A stretch of DNA of 64,000 nt from Dipetalonema caudispina (GCA_013365325.1 JABVXV010000225.1:1-64000); one strand, 5' to 3'; positions 1 through 13,358 are shown, counted from the first letter of the stretch. Notes: generated by a model not told the origin, from the letters alone. Translations and numbers: made by a program.

Positions 1-443
1 AAGGATGAGTATAAGTTAAATGATTTATGTTAACAATTTATAAGATGAATTGGTTCATTACGAAATGAAATATCAATTACTTTAATTACAAGAAATGTAT
101 TATTCCTTCCTTCGCGAAATTCATTTAGATTTCGTGACAATACTTGGTATTATGTCGTAGACATCCCACTTATAGTTAGAAAACACAAATGATGCTGAAA
201 ACATTGCACTTTGTTTTGAAGTTTTATTTAACTAAAACGCAAAGAAGTATTAGTTAAATACATTTGAAATGAAAGATAAGAATTCATAAATTCTCATGAT
301 TATTGCAAGAATTCTAATACTTAAACTCTCAAAAAGTGAAATAATTAAAACAGTGATGAAAATATCTCCGCTAACACTGAACATTATATTTGACTTTATC
401 AATTCTCAAGCAACATTATCCAACATCAAGTCGAAGCATAAAT

Positions 444-716
444 TTAAGCCATGACATCAGCATCTTCAAAAATAATAAATTCTGATGTTTCTGAAATATT
501 CAGTTACTATTTGTCCTATCTTCTATAATTCCTTCGTTAAAGCAGTTGCATAAGGTATTTCATACGAATTTGAACGTAAACCGGACAACCTAAATTAACA
601 TATGTAAAAACATGACGAATGTATCGGATGACATTAACTAATTCAAATGATGCATCATTATCGTACAGTACATCACTTCTGCCAGAATAACTACTGATCA
701 TATATCCCAATCTTAG
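444..716 (-). CDS. Unrecognised protein, last two exons (partial)
   Basis: Two minus-strand exons join in phase. Exon 716-566 follows an acceptor ending TATAG and is open throughout; it ends at a GTATGA donor. Exon 490-444 follows ATATTTCAG and ends in TAA at 446-444. The join (C plus AA) keeps the frame and gives a C-terminus with the pieces SDVLYDNDASFELVNVIRY, VFTYVNLGCPVYVQIQ and FEDADVMA. Codon choice is less AT-biased than the flanks, which supports coding. A methionine codon lies at 701, but the open frame continues upstream to the acceptor, so this is probably not the true start. An upstream exon may lie near 816-870, where another coding-like minus frame (MAIHYAAAIFILSEF) follows an acceptor; I could not join it. 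I do not recognise the family. The coding call is moderately sure, the extent is not. Confidence 0.45.
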
Positions 717-2742
717 CTATATTTCAGTTTGGGATCACTATTCAATAGCTTCGAAAGAAATTTTTTGCCTCGAAACAATGAGAAAAAAAAAGTAAAAATC
801 TAATTAAGTCTGGAAAATTCCGACAAAATGAATATGGCGGCTGCATAATGTATTGCCATTCCTAACAAAGCAATTCAATTCATATCCATACTTGTATGAA
901 TTTAAAATCTTTATTTTAACTGTTTCAAATTGACGAACAATTATTAAAGTCAATATTTGCACTATTTAAAAATGTTCAGTTTTTTAGCCGGCAATATATT
1001 GTTATACAACGCATGCGTGATAAAAATTCATTTTATGAAAGCTGACAAAACAAACTTAAACTAATTTTTGAAAGAAATAACTTTCCAAAATGTCATATCT
1101 TTTTTTAATGTTTTTTTTTTTCTACTTTTAACATAGTAAGACTCATTAAAAGCATTTTATACCATAAACAGTTGAGTGAAAAATTTTTCTACAACTTAAT
1201 TTTCGCCACATTTTTTCAAATTTCGTAACAGTGGATGAGAAAATATAACGATCCATTTTTATCTTTGTTGCTTTGTTAAATACAAATTTTAAAGAATCAA
1301 GGAATTAGTTAGTTGTTCATTAAGGAACTAAAGCAGCGATATCCCTTCATTTTTTTTTGGATTAAAATTTCTTTCTTCTGCGGTACTTTATTGAAAATTC
1401 ACTAAACTGAAGATTTTTTTTTTTTTTGGAAAAAATAAAGAGAGAATTAGAGAAGAAGCAAAACTGATATTTTTGTTCTGTGTTAGATGTTGATGCGGAA
1501 ATTGTGTAATTTTTGAACTTAGTGGCTTCGTCGGTTCTTTTGTTTTTTCTATTGTCAAATTTATAAAAGAGAAGCTACTGCTTCTAAAGTATGACAAGTT
1601 TTTATGCTTCATATTTAGAGGAAATTAAAATACCAATCTGTGCTATATCGAGGTCGCACAGTATTTAAGTATTAAAAAATCGATTGATACAAATAAATCC
1701 CCGGGAAATCTTCTATGCGCTATTTATTTTGTTGCAATTTTCCATTTAACCAATTTTTTTTTTTTCATGAAAATGTTAGTGTAAAGTGGTTCAAAGCGCA
1801 AAAAGTGTTTTCAGACTTTGGATGAATCTTTAGAAGTGATCAAACCTACTTTCCTGCTTTTTCATAAGCTAGCTTTTGTTTGATGAACAGTGAAATAATT
1901 TTATATTGGAAAAATAAAACATTAAAATAAAAAAAAGAATCGTAAGTAGCTAAGTAAGATTATGGCAGAATAAAAAAAAATGGATTTGAAACTTAAATAA
2001 GTTCGAAAAATTTATGTTTTAACTAAATTTTTTCTTTTCATTTTAACAAGATATATATATATATTTTTTGTTCTTCAGCAAATCAATAATTCAGTTTTTC
2101 TTTTCTGACAATATTTTTTATTGCTTATATTTTAATCATATGAATTATATACGGTGTAATGGAAGAAAATTTGTTTTACTTTGAACATTCATACCACAAA
2201 ATGAATGCTATCAAATCAATAATCAAATCGATCCGGAACGAATGAATGAATAATCACACTTTTTTGAATTTCCCCTCACTTTTAAAACGATCAGAAATTA
2301 ACATTTTCATAACATTTTCATGTTAATTTCTGATCGTTAACATGAAAATGTTAATTACCATCAAATTATATAACTTTTCCGCTATCATTCATGAAATATT
2401 TGCTGCTTCTTTTCATTTTAATTTATCTGCATTTAACATTTTGTTTTAATGGTATTATATGTTCATCAGCATTGTACTATTATTGTTTGAGCGCTTATTA
2501 AATGGAAAAAATAATTGCAATCAGCATTGAATCTTTATCATTATCGTTAATGGTTTGAAATAATTTGAGTTGCAAAAATATGCAAAACTTCCTTTTTTTT
2601 CCTCTAAAATTAATTTGCTTCTCCAAATACAAATTATATGTTTCACAATAAATAGATTTGTAGCAGCAAGAATGATGAAATTGATCATGTATTGGAATTA
2701 TTCATCTAATAGGACGATTAATGATCCAGCAAATTATTTCAG
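717..2742. other. Non-coding AT-rich stretch
   Basis: Mostly AT-rich sequence with poly-T and poly-A runs and no convincing gene. A coding-like minus frame at about 816-870 may be an upstream exon of the gene ending at 444. The one striking structure is the nested inverted repeat at 2286-2356. Confidence 0.5.
2286..2356. repeat. Nested, mutually exclusive inverted repeats
   Basis: Arms 2286-2304 and 2320-2338 are perfect 19-bp reverse complements with a 15-nt loop. Arms 2311-2326 and 2337-2352 are a second perfect 16-bp pair with a 10-nt loop. In addition, 2297-2310 can pair with about 2343-2356. The arms overlap, so only one hairpin can form at a time. No gene is placed here. Confidence 0.85.
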
Positions 2743-2811
2743 CATGGTGAAAACGTCATGCGATTACGTCCTCCCCCACCCGAAATTAGCCTTAAAAATT
2801 TCAATTTTAAT
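2743..2811 (+). CDS. Possible internal exon of an unrecognised plus-strand gene
   Basis: A good acceptor (AATTATTTCAG) precedes 69 bases with no stop in the frame starting at 2743. They read HGENVMRLRPPPPEISLK and onward, to a GTATTT donor at 2812. Local GC content is clearly above the flanks. The exon is phase 0 at both ends and could join the frame at 3616-3897 through the acceptor before 3616, but a direct join is only inferred. A second frame across the same bases is also open (a 115-residue frame at 2570-2917), so the frame choice is not certain. Family not recognised. Confidence 0.3.
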
Positions 2812-3615
2812 GTATTTGACAATTTTCCCATCTAATTTTAAAAGGGCGAAAAATGACTTACTATTTCAGCAGAACTTTTTAGAAGCCTTCTTCATATTCT
2901 ATTGTAGTAGAGTATAGTTAGAGCAATTTATGCAATAATTAGACAAACAGATTTTATGGAAATTATTATCACATAACACTGCTTAAGTTACAAAATATGC
3001 AAACTATCAACTTAAAAATTGCATCGATAAGTCCATCTACTTTATTATGATGACTGATTGTTGCAAAATGGATAAATCTCAATTTTACCGTACTGGTTTG
3101 AATGTTTGCATTATTTATAGATGCCTCCTTTCCAAACATTTTGCAAATTGATGACTTGTAACTTTTTCCAAAGACTATTTATCAATGTTTATTACATCGT
3201 TCTGACTGAGAATTCATTTTAAATCTAAATGAACGATTGTTGCAAATATGGGCAAATGTTAACTTATTAAAATTGTAACCTACTCCTTCTTAGAAAATAA
3301 AATCTAAATTCCGACCACTTGCAATCAATTACCAACCTTTTCCACCAATCAATTAATAAAAATTGTTTGTGTTTGAAACACACAGTCATCTACAATTAGC
3401 AGTAAATATGATGATGCAAAAAGTGATACAAAGAAGATTTTACTAGCTTTCACTTCATAATTTCATTTCACTTGTTCTATTGTCTTATAAAATTATTGTT
3501 TAGAATTATTGTCTTTTATTGCTTATATTTATTATTGAATGTTGTCGATATTTTTTTGCGACAAATAATATGACTTATTTGAAGTTACGGTATTTTGCAT
3601 TAAATATAAGAACAG

Positions 3616-3897
3616 TGGAACTCGGCTCTGAATGAGAATTCGAAAGTGAACAACGAAACGAACCATCAAAAACCTCCGTCTAGTCCAAAAATTGATCAAA
3701 TGGTGTGTGATTTAGAGCAAGTGGCATCTAAAGGCCAAAATACAATGAATGTTTTGAGCTTAAGGGGATTTTCTGGAAAAACGTACTCACGCCGTTCCTA
3801 CACCACAAACTCGACGACGAAAGAATCAGTCCACCCAGAAACGGGTAACATAAAGCTCTGTATAATTGCATCACCACAGCAAGATGACAAATACTGA
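3616..3897 (+). CDS. Unrecognised protein, probable terminal exon
   Basis: The frame is open from 3610 and ends in TGA at 3895-3897. The acceptor GAACAG before 3616 would give phase 0; AATATAAG before 3611 is an alternative. The first in-frame ATG is at 3700, which alone would give 65 residues. The product is hydrophilic and rich in Ser, Thr and Lys, with pieces such as NHQKPPSSPKIDQMVCDLEQ and SGKTYSRRSYTTNSTTKESV. No signal peptide, membrane segment or known motif is visible. An AATAAA lies at 3979-3984, 82 bases past the stop, and fits a 3' end that converges on the HP1 gene. The family is not recognised; it could be the tail of a gene that includes 2743-2811. Confidence 0.38.
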   Translation, partial: WNSALNENSKVNNETNHQKPPSSPKIDQMVCDLEQVASKGQNTMNVLSLRGFSGKTYSRRSYTTNSTTKESVHPETGNIKLCIIASPQQDDKY

Positions 3898-3978
3898 CAA
3901 TATTACATAAGAAACAGCTTAAACAAGTTAATCAAAGCTATAAAAGCCATTTCAACACAAAAATAATTCTTTTTTTCA

Positions 3979-3984
3979 AATAAA
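3979..3984 (+). terminator. Poly(A) signal AATAAA
   Basis: Canonical hexamer 82 bases downstream of the TGA at 3897 on the same strand. Confidence 0.4.
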
Positions 3985-4230
3985 TGAGTGAAAACTTGAG
4001 TGAAACAACATATCATAAAAATGACAAAAGGAAAAAAGAAACAATTTTAAAGCCACTTTCTGTACCAACAAAAACAGATTAAGACCTTTAATACAGTACT
4101 ACGCCTTGGTTGAAATTCAGAATTTTCCTCAACATGCACTGCATTTAAATCAAAATTCACGTCATAATGAAAGGAAAAGCAAACTTTATCCAGTCTAATG
4201 GAAAATAAAAATATAAACAGCCAAAAGATA

Positions 4231-6309
<2,079 letters not shown>

Positions 6310-6592
6310 GCTGGCTCAATTGAACCCAATAACACGATTTCCAAACAATACCACAAATTTCCTCAAAGGAAAAAAATATACATATAAATTTAAACTATTG
6401 ACAGATAGCTAAGTAATTAGCAAATTAATCAGAAATTAAAATGAAAATTGATATATAATATCAAAGTATTGTTATTATGATTTTGCTAATAAATACTGAA
6501 ACATATCCATGTTGGTCATTCAATTTACAATATCTGTTTAGTGATAATATGATGGAAATTTAGACGAAAAAGATATCTTTTATCATCTTTTA

Positions 6593-6680
6593 ATACACGT
6601 AAGATATCTTTTATTATCTATTTATGCACGTACGATGTCTCGTATACACGTACAATATCTCATATACACGTAAGATATTT
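6593..6680 (+). repeat. Four copies of a 17-bp motif with an ACACGTA core
   Basis: Copies start at 6593, 6624, 6644 and 6664, each close to ATACACGTAAGATATCT (second copy ATGCACGTACGATGTCT). The last three are spaced exactly 20 bp. A related partial unit (AGATATCTTTTAT) starts at 6571, before copy 1. The cluster lies 285-370 bp upstream of the HP1 start codon. Confidence 0.8.
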
Positions 6681-7047
6681 TTCCCAAATTTAAATGCTAC
6701 ATGAGAAATGTTACAATCATATAATTTGTTCCGTTTGTTAAATTAAATCAATGGAGAATTGGAAAGAATGAAGTGAGCAATTTGTAAAAGTTCAACAAAG
6801 ATACGTGAAAATTACACGGAAATCTACGTCTTTTTCTTATTTTAAAAAATACAACAAAGTAATATGTATCAGTGAAGAATACAAAAAGTAGAAAGAATTA
6901 GAAGAATGAAGTAATGTTATACGAGATTTAAAGAGATTGAGTGTTGAGAGAAAACGTAAAATTGAGATAGCAAAGATTGATGAAATTTAAAACATAATAG
7001 TAGACTGATGAAAGGGATGAAAAAAAAAAGTGAGTATACGGTTAGTA

Positions 7048-7090
7048 TGAGAGAGAGAGAGAGAGAGAAAGAGGGAGAGAAAAAAGAAGA
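7048..7090 (+). repeat. GA microsatellite
   Basis: A (GA)n run that grades into a purine-rich tract with few pyrimidines. It lies upstream of the PRKRIP1 gene. Confidence 0.75.
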
Positions 7091-7838
7091 TTAAAGGTTC
7101 AGGTTGGGTTAAGAGACGTAATGCGATAAGACTTTTCGGCTCACTATAGTTCTTATCGTTTGTTTCCTTATATTCTTAAATCATTACTTGTCAATTGGTT
7201 GAGTTTATTTTGAGATTGACGTTAGGTTACGTGTGCTAAGGTGTTATTCAGTTGCCTGTTCACATGTTTATTTGATTATTTATTATTTTAACCGAATGAT
7301 TCGGTTAATTTGCAATAGGAGAAAGGTCATTTCGTTTGATTTACCCTTCCAGTTATTCATTGATTCTGAGAAAATTGACACTACCAATATTCCATTCATA
7401 TCTCATCTAACCTTGTTCATTACTAGAAGACTATTTCATCGTCGTCATCGTATTTGGAAAGATGAACCTATCAACATATCATACAATTATCAGTTACAGT
7501 AACAGTTGTTTCGTTTGTCATCAATGCATCAACTTTTCACATAGTGTAGCCACGAAAGTTTAAGTATTACACGTATGGGTAAAGATAAGGGTTGAAAATT
7601 CCATTTGCCGAAATATACATGGAAAAGTTAAAGTCATACGGATGGAAGTGAGAGCTATTTAGTGAGGTACACGTTGAAATTTCACTTGCAGAATGATAGT
7701 GTTTGCATTCTTAGATGCATAAGGGTGGAATTCCTATTTTAGGATATGCACTAAAGTTTATGGGATTCGTAAATTATGTTTTAGTTATTAGTTCTAGCGT
7801 TTTGCATGGAAAAATTATTATAACAATGTATTCTCTCT

Positions 7839-7848
7839 CGTATTTCAG
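7839..7848 (+). other. Splice acceptor abutting the PRKRIP1 ATG
   Basis: The pyrimidine-rich sequence CTCTCTCGTATTTCAG is followed at once by ATG at 7849. No donor for an upstream exon is evident. In a nematode this fits a spliced-leader trans-splice site, though a 5' UTR intron is equally allowed. Confidence 0.5.
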
Positions 7849-9290
7849 ATGCCGCACGAAGATAAAGAACAGGAAGAAGAGCAAAAAGCTCGAACTGCTT
7901 ATGATTTGATACGAATGCGGTTGGAAAGATTGCAGAAAAATATTGTATGTTTATTCGGTTTTAGTTTTTCTCTTTAATCCGATTGTGTTTTCTTTGTCTC
8001 TCCCTTCCCCTCCTCGCCATTTCACTACACTTACTCCACTTTTCCTCTTCCCTCGATCAATTAGTTTGTTCCTCATCTTTTGATCGTACTTTTAATTTAT
8101 ATGGTACACGAATTAATGAGAAATTGTAGGAAAAACCAGTGTCTATACCACAACGACGAGACGGCCGGAAGCCACGACCGCCGCCGGATTTCGTCCGTAA
8201 TGTTGTTGGTTCATCGGCCGCGGCAGGAAGTGCGGAATTTCATATCTTCCGGAATAATCGAAAGCGTGAAATGGATAGGTATTCTTCCTTTTTTCTTAAA
8301 TATAATGAAAACTTAGAATTAATTGACAATGCTAGAGAGATTGTCAGGGGATTTCCTGTAATTGATTCTCGACTGAGGTTTTTCCTTAGAATTTATAGGC
8401 TTTTTTGTCCATAAGGTAGAAATCTTTCCAACATAACTAAAATATACTTGGTTAAAATACAGTGGACTTAACAGGTTGGATTACATGAATAATAAAGCCT
8501 TGCAAGAAGAGCTGGATGAGAAATTTTTGGCTGAAAGGAAAAGACGAGCGGAAGAGGAAGAAAGGAGAACAGCTAGAAAACGGTTAAAAAGGTAAAAGTA
8601 ATTTTTTAAATTAGTAGGACTGTCTTGGTTATTGTTTTTTGATTCCATACTTTATTAGCTATATATCCGAAGGTGGCAGATGATTAATCATCAAATTGTT
8701 CCGTTTGGCTCATCTGTCAGTTATCCTATCACTCAACAAATCGGCCAGTCTTCAATTGATCAACGTAGTACTTTCTTCTCAGTTCATTTGATGCTTCCGG
8801 ATTACATATCATTTTGTAATTCGATATTGCAAAAGTTTTGCTATATTTTCGCAATGCGTATTGTCCAATTTATATTTTATTAGTAGAAATTTTTATATAT
8901 TTTCGAAGCAAATCTTGAACATTACTTTTCAGTATCAATGGAAAATCGATCATTCAATTAGAATTCTTTACATTGTTCTCTTTTAGACAACGTTATAAAG
9001 AAAAGATGAAGGACTTGAAGAAGAAAAATGTACAGAAAGATACAGAAGATGAAACCGAAGATGAATCGGAGTCAAGCTCAATTGCGGAAAACATCGGTGA
9101 GAGACTAAAGCAGGTTATAAGTGAGGAAAATAACGGAATAGTGCAAACTGATGGAAATTCCGAGGTGCAGGATACTGTACCAGAAAAGGAAGATGCAAGA
9201 AAAGCAGAAGTGGAGAAGACTGATGATCCAAGCTCATCAAAAAAAGATATCCCAGAGAATCTCATAAAATGGAGAAAAGATGATACCTAA
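7849..9290 (+). CDS. PRKRIP1: PRKRIP1-family spliceosomal protein
   Basis: Four exons: 7849-7944, 8130-8278, 8475-8591 and 8987-9290; 221 residues. The family signature is in exon 2: PRPPPDFVRNVVGSSAAAGS followed by AEFHIFRNNRKREMDR, very close to the [20 protein letters not shown] block of human PRKRIP1. Exons 3 and 4 encode a long charged helix (residues about 83-140, KRRAEEEERRTARKRLKR-like) that fits the extended alpha-helix this protein forms in human spliceosome structures. The C-terminal third is acidic and Ser-rich and looks disordered. Human PRKRIP1 was also described as an inhibitor of the kinase PKR; the splicing role is more likely to apply here. The start is the ATG directly after an acceptor. 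The ABHD16 gene follows on the same strand. Confidence 0.93.
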
Positions 9291-9337
9291 TGATTATTTG
9301 ACTCTTTATTTGTTGTCCATTCTTTTCCATTTGTAAA

Positions 9338-9343
9338 AATAAA
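9338..9343 (+). terminator. Poly(A) signal AATAAA of the PRKRIP1 gene
   Basis: Canonical hexamer 48 bases past the stop codon. About 250 bp separate it from the acceptor of the next gene, and a T-rich run lies between (9436-9452). Confidence 0.7.
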
Positions 9344-9582
9344 TACATATCTTATATTTAGTGGCATGATTTTTGCACATTTACACTCGTATGATACAAT
9401 CTCGAAATTTATTCGTGAAATACTGCATGTATGATTTTTTTTTTTTTTTTTTCAATGATTCAGAAGATTTGTTGATGAGTTCAATTCATTCAGCATTTCG
9501 TTGATTTTGAAAAGGCGAAATATCCTTTAAAAGCAAGCTTTCAAATAAATTTCCTGTTTCGATGTCGGACACTACTTAAATC

Positions 9583-9594
9583 ATTAAGTTTCAG
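9583..9594 (+). other. Putative trans-splice acceptor of the ABHD16 gene
   Basis: TTAAGTTTCAG ends at 9594, 20 bases before the ATG at 9615, with no upstream exon evident. Position and sequence fit a spliced-leader acceptor of a downstream operon gene. Confidence 0.45.
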
Positions 9595-9614
9595 TTTCAC
9601 TAATTAATTTGAGG

Positions 9615-12600
9615 ATGACACCGTCCGAGATGTTGATAAGCTTGATAAGAGGTCCAAAGGTATATGCATATATTCGTCGTCATGATACAATTTTCCCAAG
9701 TAATTCATTGGAATATGTGAGTGAAACGATGCTAACTGTTATGAACGGATGTCGTACAATGTGTACAGTGGTTTCACCATTTCTTCTTTTGGTACGTTGT
9801 CGAATTTAGAGGATTATTAACTCGAAAAAGATCTGAAATTTAGAAATTCAAAAGTTTCAAGGGAACAATGCTGAAGAAGTAGTTCTGCTGCCAAAACTTC
9901 TTTAAGTTTTGCAAATCATTATGTTTGGATCATTTTTCCTCAAAATTGTTATTAAAAATTTGCGGGAAAAAAATTTATGGTAATTTTTCGATACTTGGCT
10001 GAAGCATATCTCGTGAGATGCGATGTTTATTTCCAACTTGTTTTCCTTCCTTAATTTTTACTTTTTCTCTTTCCTACTATCTGATTTTCCTTGTTCATAA
10101 TGAGCCGATTAATTTCATTGACTTCATTAGCATGCTTATTTCATGTTAGGGACATGCATTAAAGTTCGAATAATGAAGCATTATTCGAATCTTTTTTTCA
10201 GTTCCTGATGTTTTTGAAAGCTAATGGATGAACTGTTGAAATATGGACAAATTAGCGTTTGAAAAAAACTGGAACTTATCAAGAACTGTGTAAATTATTA
10301 GTTCTTCCAAATTTCAGATTGCTTACAATCGTTCGTTATTGAATGGAACAAATTTTATGATGTTAGCAAAATTTACGGTAACATATTATGTAATAGCGAT
10401 TAGCATGAGAACTGCTGGAAGGATACTAAATCCAGAATACCGCCGATTTGCTGATACGTTGTTTGAAGCTCACTTGCATGATCGAAATGCGAGAGCATTG
10501 TTGCTAGGATATGATTATGAGGTATTTACCAATTCATTACTATTTTCCGCCTGTTGTTCTGAAATTTGAAATTTTTTTACTTTGCATAAAGTTTTGTTTC
10601 ATTCAAAAATCTTTGAATACAAAAACTGTTAAATGTTAAAAGATCACTGATTTCAAAATGCAGTTTTGACTTAAAGTTTCAGTTATTTGCGGCACCAATT
10701 GATTTTCAAGCTCGTAGAGAGTCGCGAAAATATTTTGAAACGCCAAGAAAGCTTACAACTACTGGAAATATATTATACACAACGTTACGAGATTGCTTAT
10801 CTTACAATATTGTCTACACTTTCGCACGTGTGCTTGTTTATCCAGGTTCAGCGTCATTATTGAACAAATTGATTCAATCATTTTTGATCGAGAATCGACG
10901 GAAACTTGTGGTGGAAAAAGTTTGACTTTAAATAACTTTTTGGTTGATACAAATTGGTATTTCTCTTTGATGATATGTTTCATCAAAATCTTCAGTTAAT
11001 TAGTTAGTTCTGCTATCCTTCACTATTCATTCATTTTCTGTATGAAGATTCCAATACTCTTCACTTTGTTTGGACATACTTCAGCATTAATTTAAAATTT
11101 TCATTGTTAAGGGTGCTATGCGTGGGATTTTAATGACAAGGGAAGGTAATCAGGTGGATACAATGTTTGTTGATCGTCGAGAACAGGGAGGAAATGGTGA
11201 TATTCTGGTTATAACGTGTGAGGGAAATGCTGGATTTTACGAAACTGGCATTATGCCAACGCCACTTACGTTGAACTATTCCGTGCTTGGATGGAATCAA
11301 CCTGGTTAGTACCATCTCTTAATTTCAACATTTCAGTCGTGAATTTCCTTTAAAAAGCGAACACTAACAAATAATTTAGTGTAATAATTAATACTGTCTT
11401 TACTATTATCTAAACTATAAAAGTAGGAAAAAAACCGCAATAAGAGCACAATACCAGCTTGGCCCGTTTATGTTTCTAATGATTCATAACTGCATAGATT
11501 TTGAGCGTCAAAATGTTCAATTAGGCTGTTTTTATGCTTACATGAAGCGCACGAAAAAAAACCAAAAGACGGGAAAGCTTTCGATATACTTTAAGAATAG
11601 TGACACATCCTTAGACGAAATTTTCTTGAAGTTTGCCTAAAGCATTTCAAAAAGCTTCAGGATTTGGTGAAAGTAGCGGTATGCCAACACCAAAACAAAC
11701 GGCTGCATCAATTGATGTTGTTATTCAGTATGCAATACATAAATTAGGTTTTACGGAAGATCAAATTGTTATTTATGCATGGTCAATCGGTGGGTTTCCG
11801 GCAACATGGGCTGCTGCTAATTATCCAAATATCAAAGTAGCGTTTGGCTCCATCTCTCTTGAAAATTAATTTCTAATGATTTGTTCAGTTTCCGAAATGT
11901 TGTGCCAATGAATTATTATATATACGCAATTATTCCTTTTTTATATTCAAACTTTTTCGATGTTACACTGCGAACCTATTACAAATTGAGATTGTTATCT
12001 AGCATTGAAACATTTCGTGAGTATAGAGGTTTTCACACGTAACATTAAAGCATTTGACATCAAGATGACAGTAGATTTGAATTTTTAATATCCTACACTT
12101 TTCTTTCAGGCTTTGATACTGGATGCAACGTTTGATGATCTTTTGCCTCTTGCTGAAGCTAAAATGCCGAGATCATGGGCTCCATTAGTTGAATTTATTG
12201 TTCGGACGTACTTCGACATGCCGATCGCTTTGCAGGTTTAACATTTTGATTTTTCATAAAATCTAGCAGTAGAACTGTCATGTATTTAATTCATGCATAG
12301 ACTACAGTATAATAGAAATAATCCCATAAGTTACATTACCTATCGTAACTTGTCTTACCTCTATTAATATAAAATGGAATAGTGCATCATTTGTTGAATG
12401 GCTTTATATTTTAATGTGAGCCATCATCGGGCATAAGAAATCTCATAAATTTATCGTTGGAAAAATTTATTGGCTGTCAATAAAACTAATATAAAAAAAA
12501 TAATTCCGAGGGATTGAGATACAATTGATGAAGCCTTTACTCTCTTATGTCGTCCAAGTATTCATGTTTTGCTAAGAAAGCTTTCTAGGAGATAATGTTT

Positions 12601-12824
12601 GGAATACTTGATTTTAGTTAAAAAGTTATACAATAAAATTAATTGAGTCAGTTAGTCAGTCAATTTTTCCTTAAATCAAATTAAGTCAATTCTTCCTCCT
12701 ACTTATTATGAAAACAATGAGTTCACACAAGTTTCGCGAAAGAATGCTATTTTTGTATTTGAAAAGCTTAATTTTTGCTTAAATTCGAATTTATGCGCTT
12801 CAATTTCAGCTCAAATTTTTGTCG

Positions 12825-12918
<94 letters not shown>

Positions 12919-13337
12919 ACTACTACTATTATTATTATTAATTATTCCAGTTGGCATCATATCATGGGCCTGTGAGGTTAATCAGGCGCACCCAAGATGA
13001 AATGATCATAACAGCAGAGGGTACAGATGAAGAACGTCTTGCTACAAATCGTGCTAACCATTTGTTGAAATCACTTCTTCGTGTACGACATCCTAATCTG
13101 ATGAGCGATGATGCAGAAATAGCAGTCGATGTTTGGTTAGCAGCAACTCCGTTAGAACGAATATCGATGGCAAAGGATTGCCCAACAATATTAACAATGA
13201 ATAATATCGAAAATTTAACCAAGCAAAACCGGAACACCTTGATATATTGTTTATGCTCGAAGTATTTAGTAGATTTTGATTCCAGTCACAATACTCCGCT
13301 TGATCTGTCCTTATTTACTATACCGTCATCGTTGTAG
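9615..13337 (+). CDS. ABHD16: ABHD16-type phosphatidylserine lipase (alpha/beta hydrolase)
   Basis: Seven exons: 9615-9791, 10318-10521, 10683-10919, 11112-11304, 11661-11836, 12110-12235 and 12951-13337; 499 residues. The family hydrolyses phosphatidylserine to lyso-PS at intracellular membranes. Hydrophobic segments near residues 45-60 and 78-95 match the N-terminal membrane anchors of ABHD16A. Family blocks in order: GNQVDTMFVDRREQGG, then EGNAGFYETG, then YSVLGWNQPGFGESSG, then QIVIYAWSIGGFPATWAA (nucleophile Ser312), then LILDATFDDLLPLA, then GPVRLIRRTQDEMI (acid Asp387), then FDSSHNTPLD (base His484). The triad is intact. His484 to Asp489 also happens to fit the HX4D pattern discussed for this family, but in a different place from human ABHD16A. 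The ATG at 9615 was chosen over a TTG six bases upstream. Intron 6 carries a long TTA microsatellite next to its acceptor. Confidence 0.95.
12826..12946 (+). repeat. TTA microsatellite in the last ABHD16 intron
   Basis: An almost uninterrupted TTA array runs to about 12911, followed by mixed ATT/ACT units up to the CCAG acceptor at 12950. The array fills the place where a polypyrimidine tract would be expected. Confidence 0.9.
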
Positions 13338-13352
13338 ATAAAACTAGAATAG

Positions 13353-13358
13353 AATAAA
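13353..13358 (+). terminator. Poly(A) signal AATAAA of the ABHD16 gene
   Basis: It lies 16 bases past the stop, which implies a very short 3' UTR. A second AATAAA at 13782-13787 is an alternative. Confidence 0.5.

Larger units (their letters stand above)
6310..7848. promoter_or_regulatory. Divergent intergenic region between HP1 and PRKRIP1 genes
   Basis: About 1.5 kb between the HP1 start (minus) and the PRKRIP1 start (plus), presumably carrying both promoters. It contains the ACACGTA repeat cluster (6593-6680), a GA-rich tract (7048-7090) and an open frame at 7233-7502 that I do not trust as a gene. The PRKRIP1 ATG follows an acceptor directly, so a 5' UTR intron or a trans-splice site lies at its right edge. 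Confidence 0.5.

Noticed and set aside
7233..7502. 89-codon plus-strand frame upstream of PRKRIP1
   Set aside because: Begins at a GTG, has no family features and no splice or poly(A) context; could still be transcribed leader sequence.
8680..8883. 67-codon frame between PRKRIP1 exons 3 and 4
   Set aside because: Lies wholly in an intron; the flanking exons join in phase without it.
12775..12975. Poly-Leu frame over the TTA array
   Set aside because: Microsatellite artefact; the real reading frame starts at the 12951 exon.
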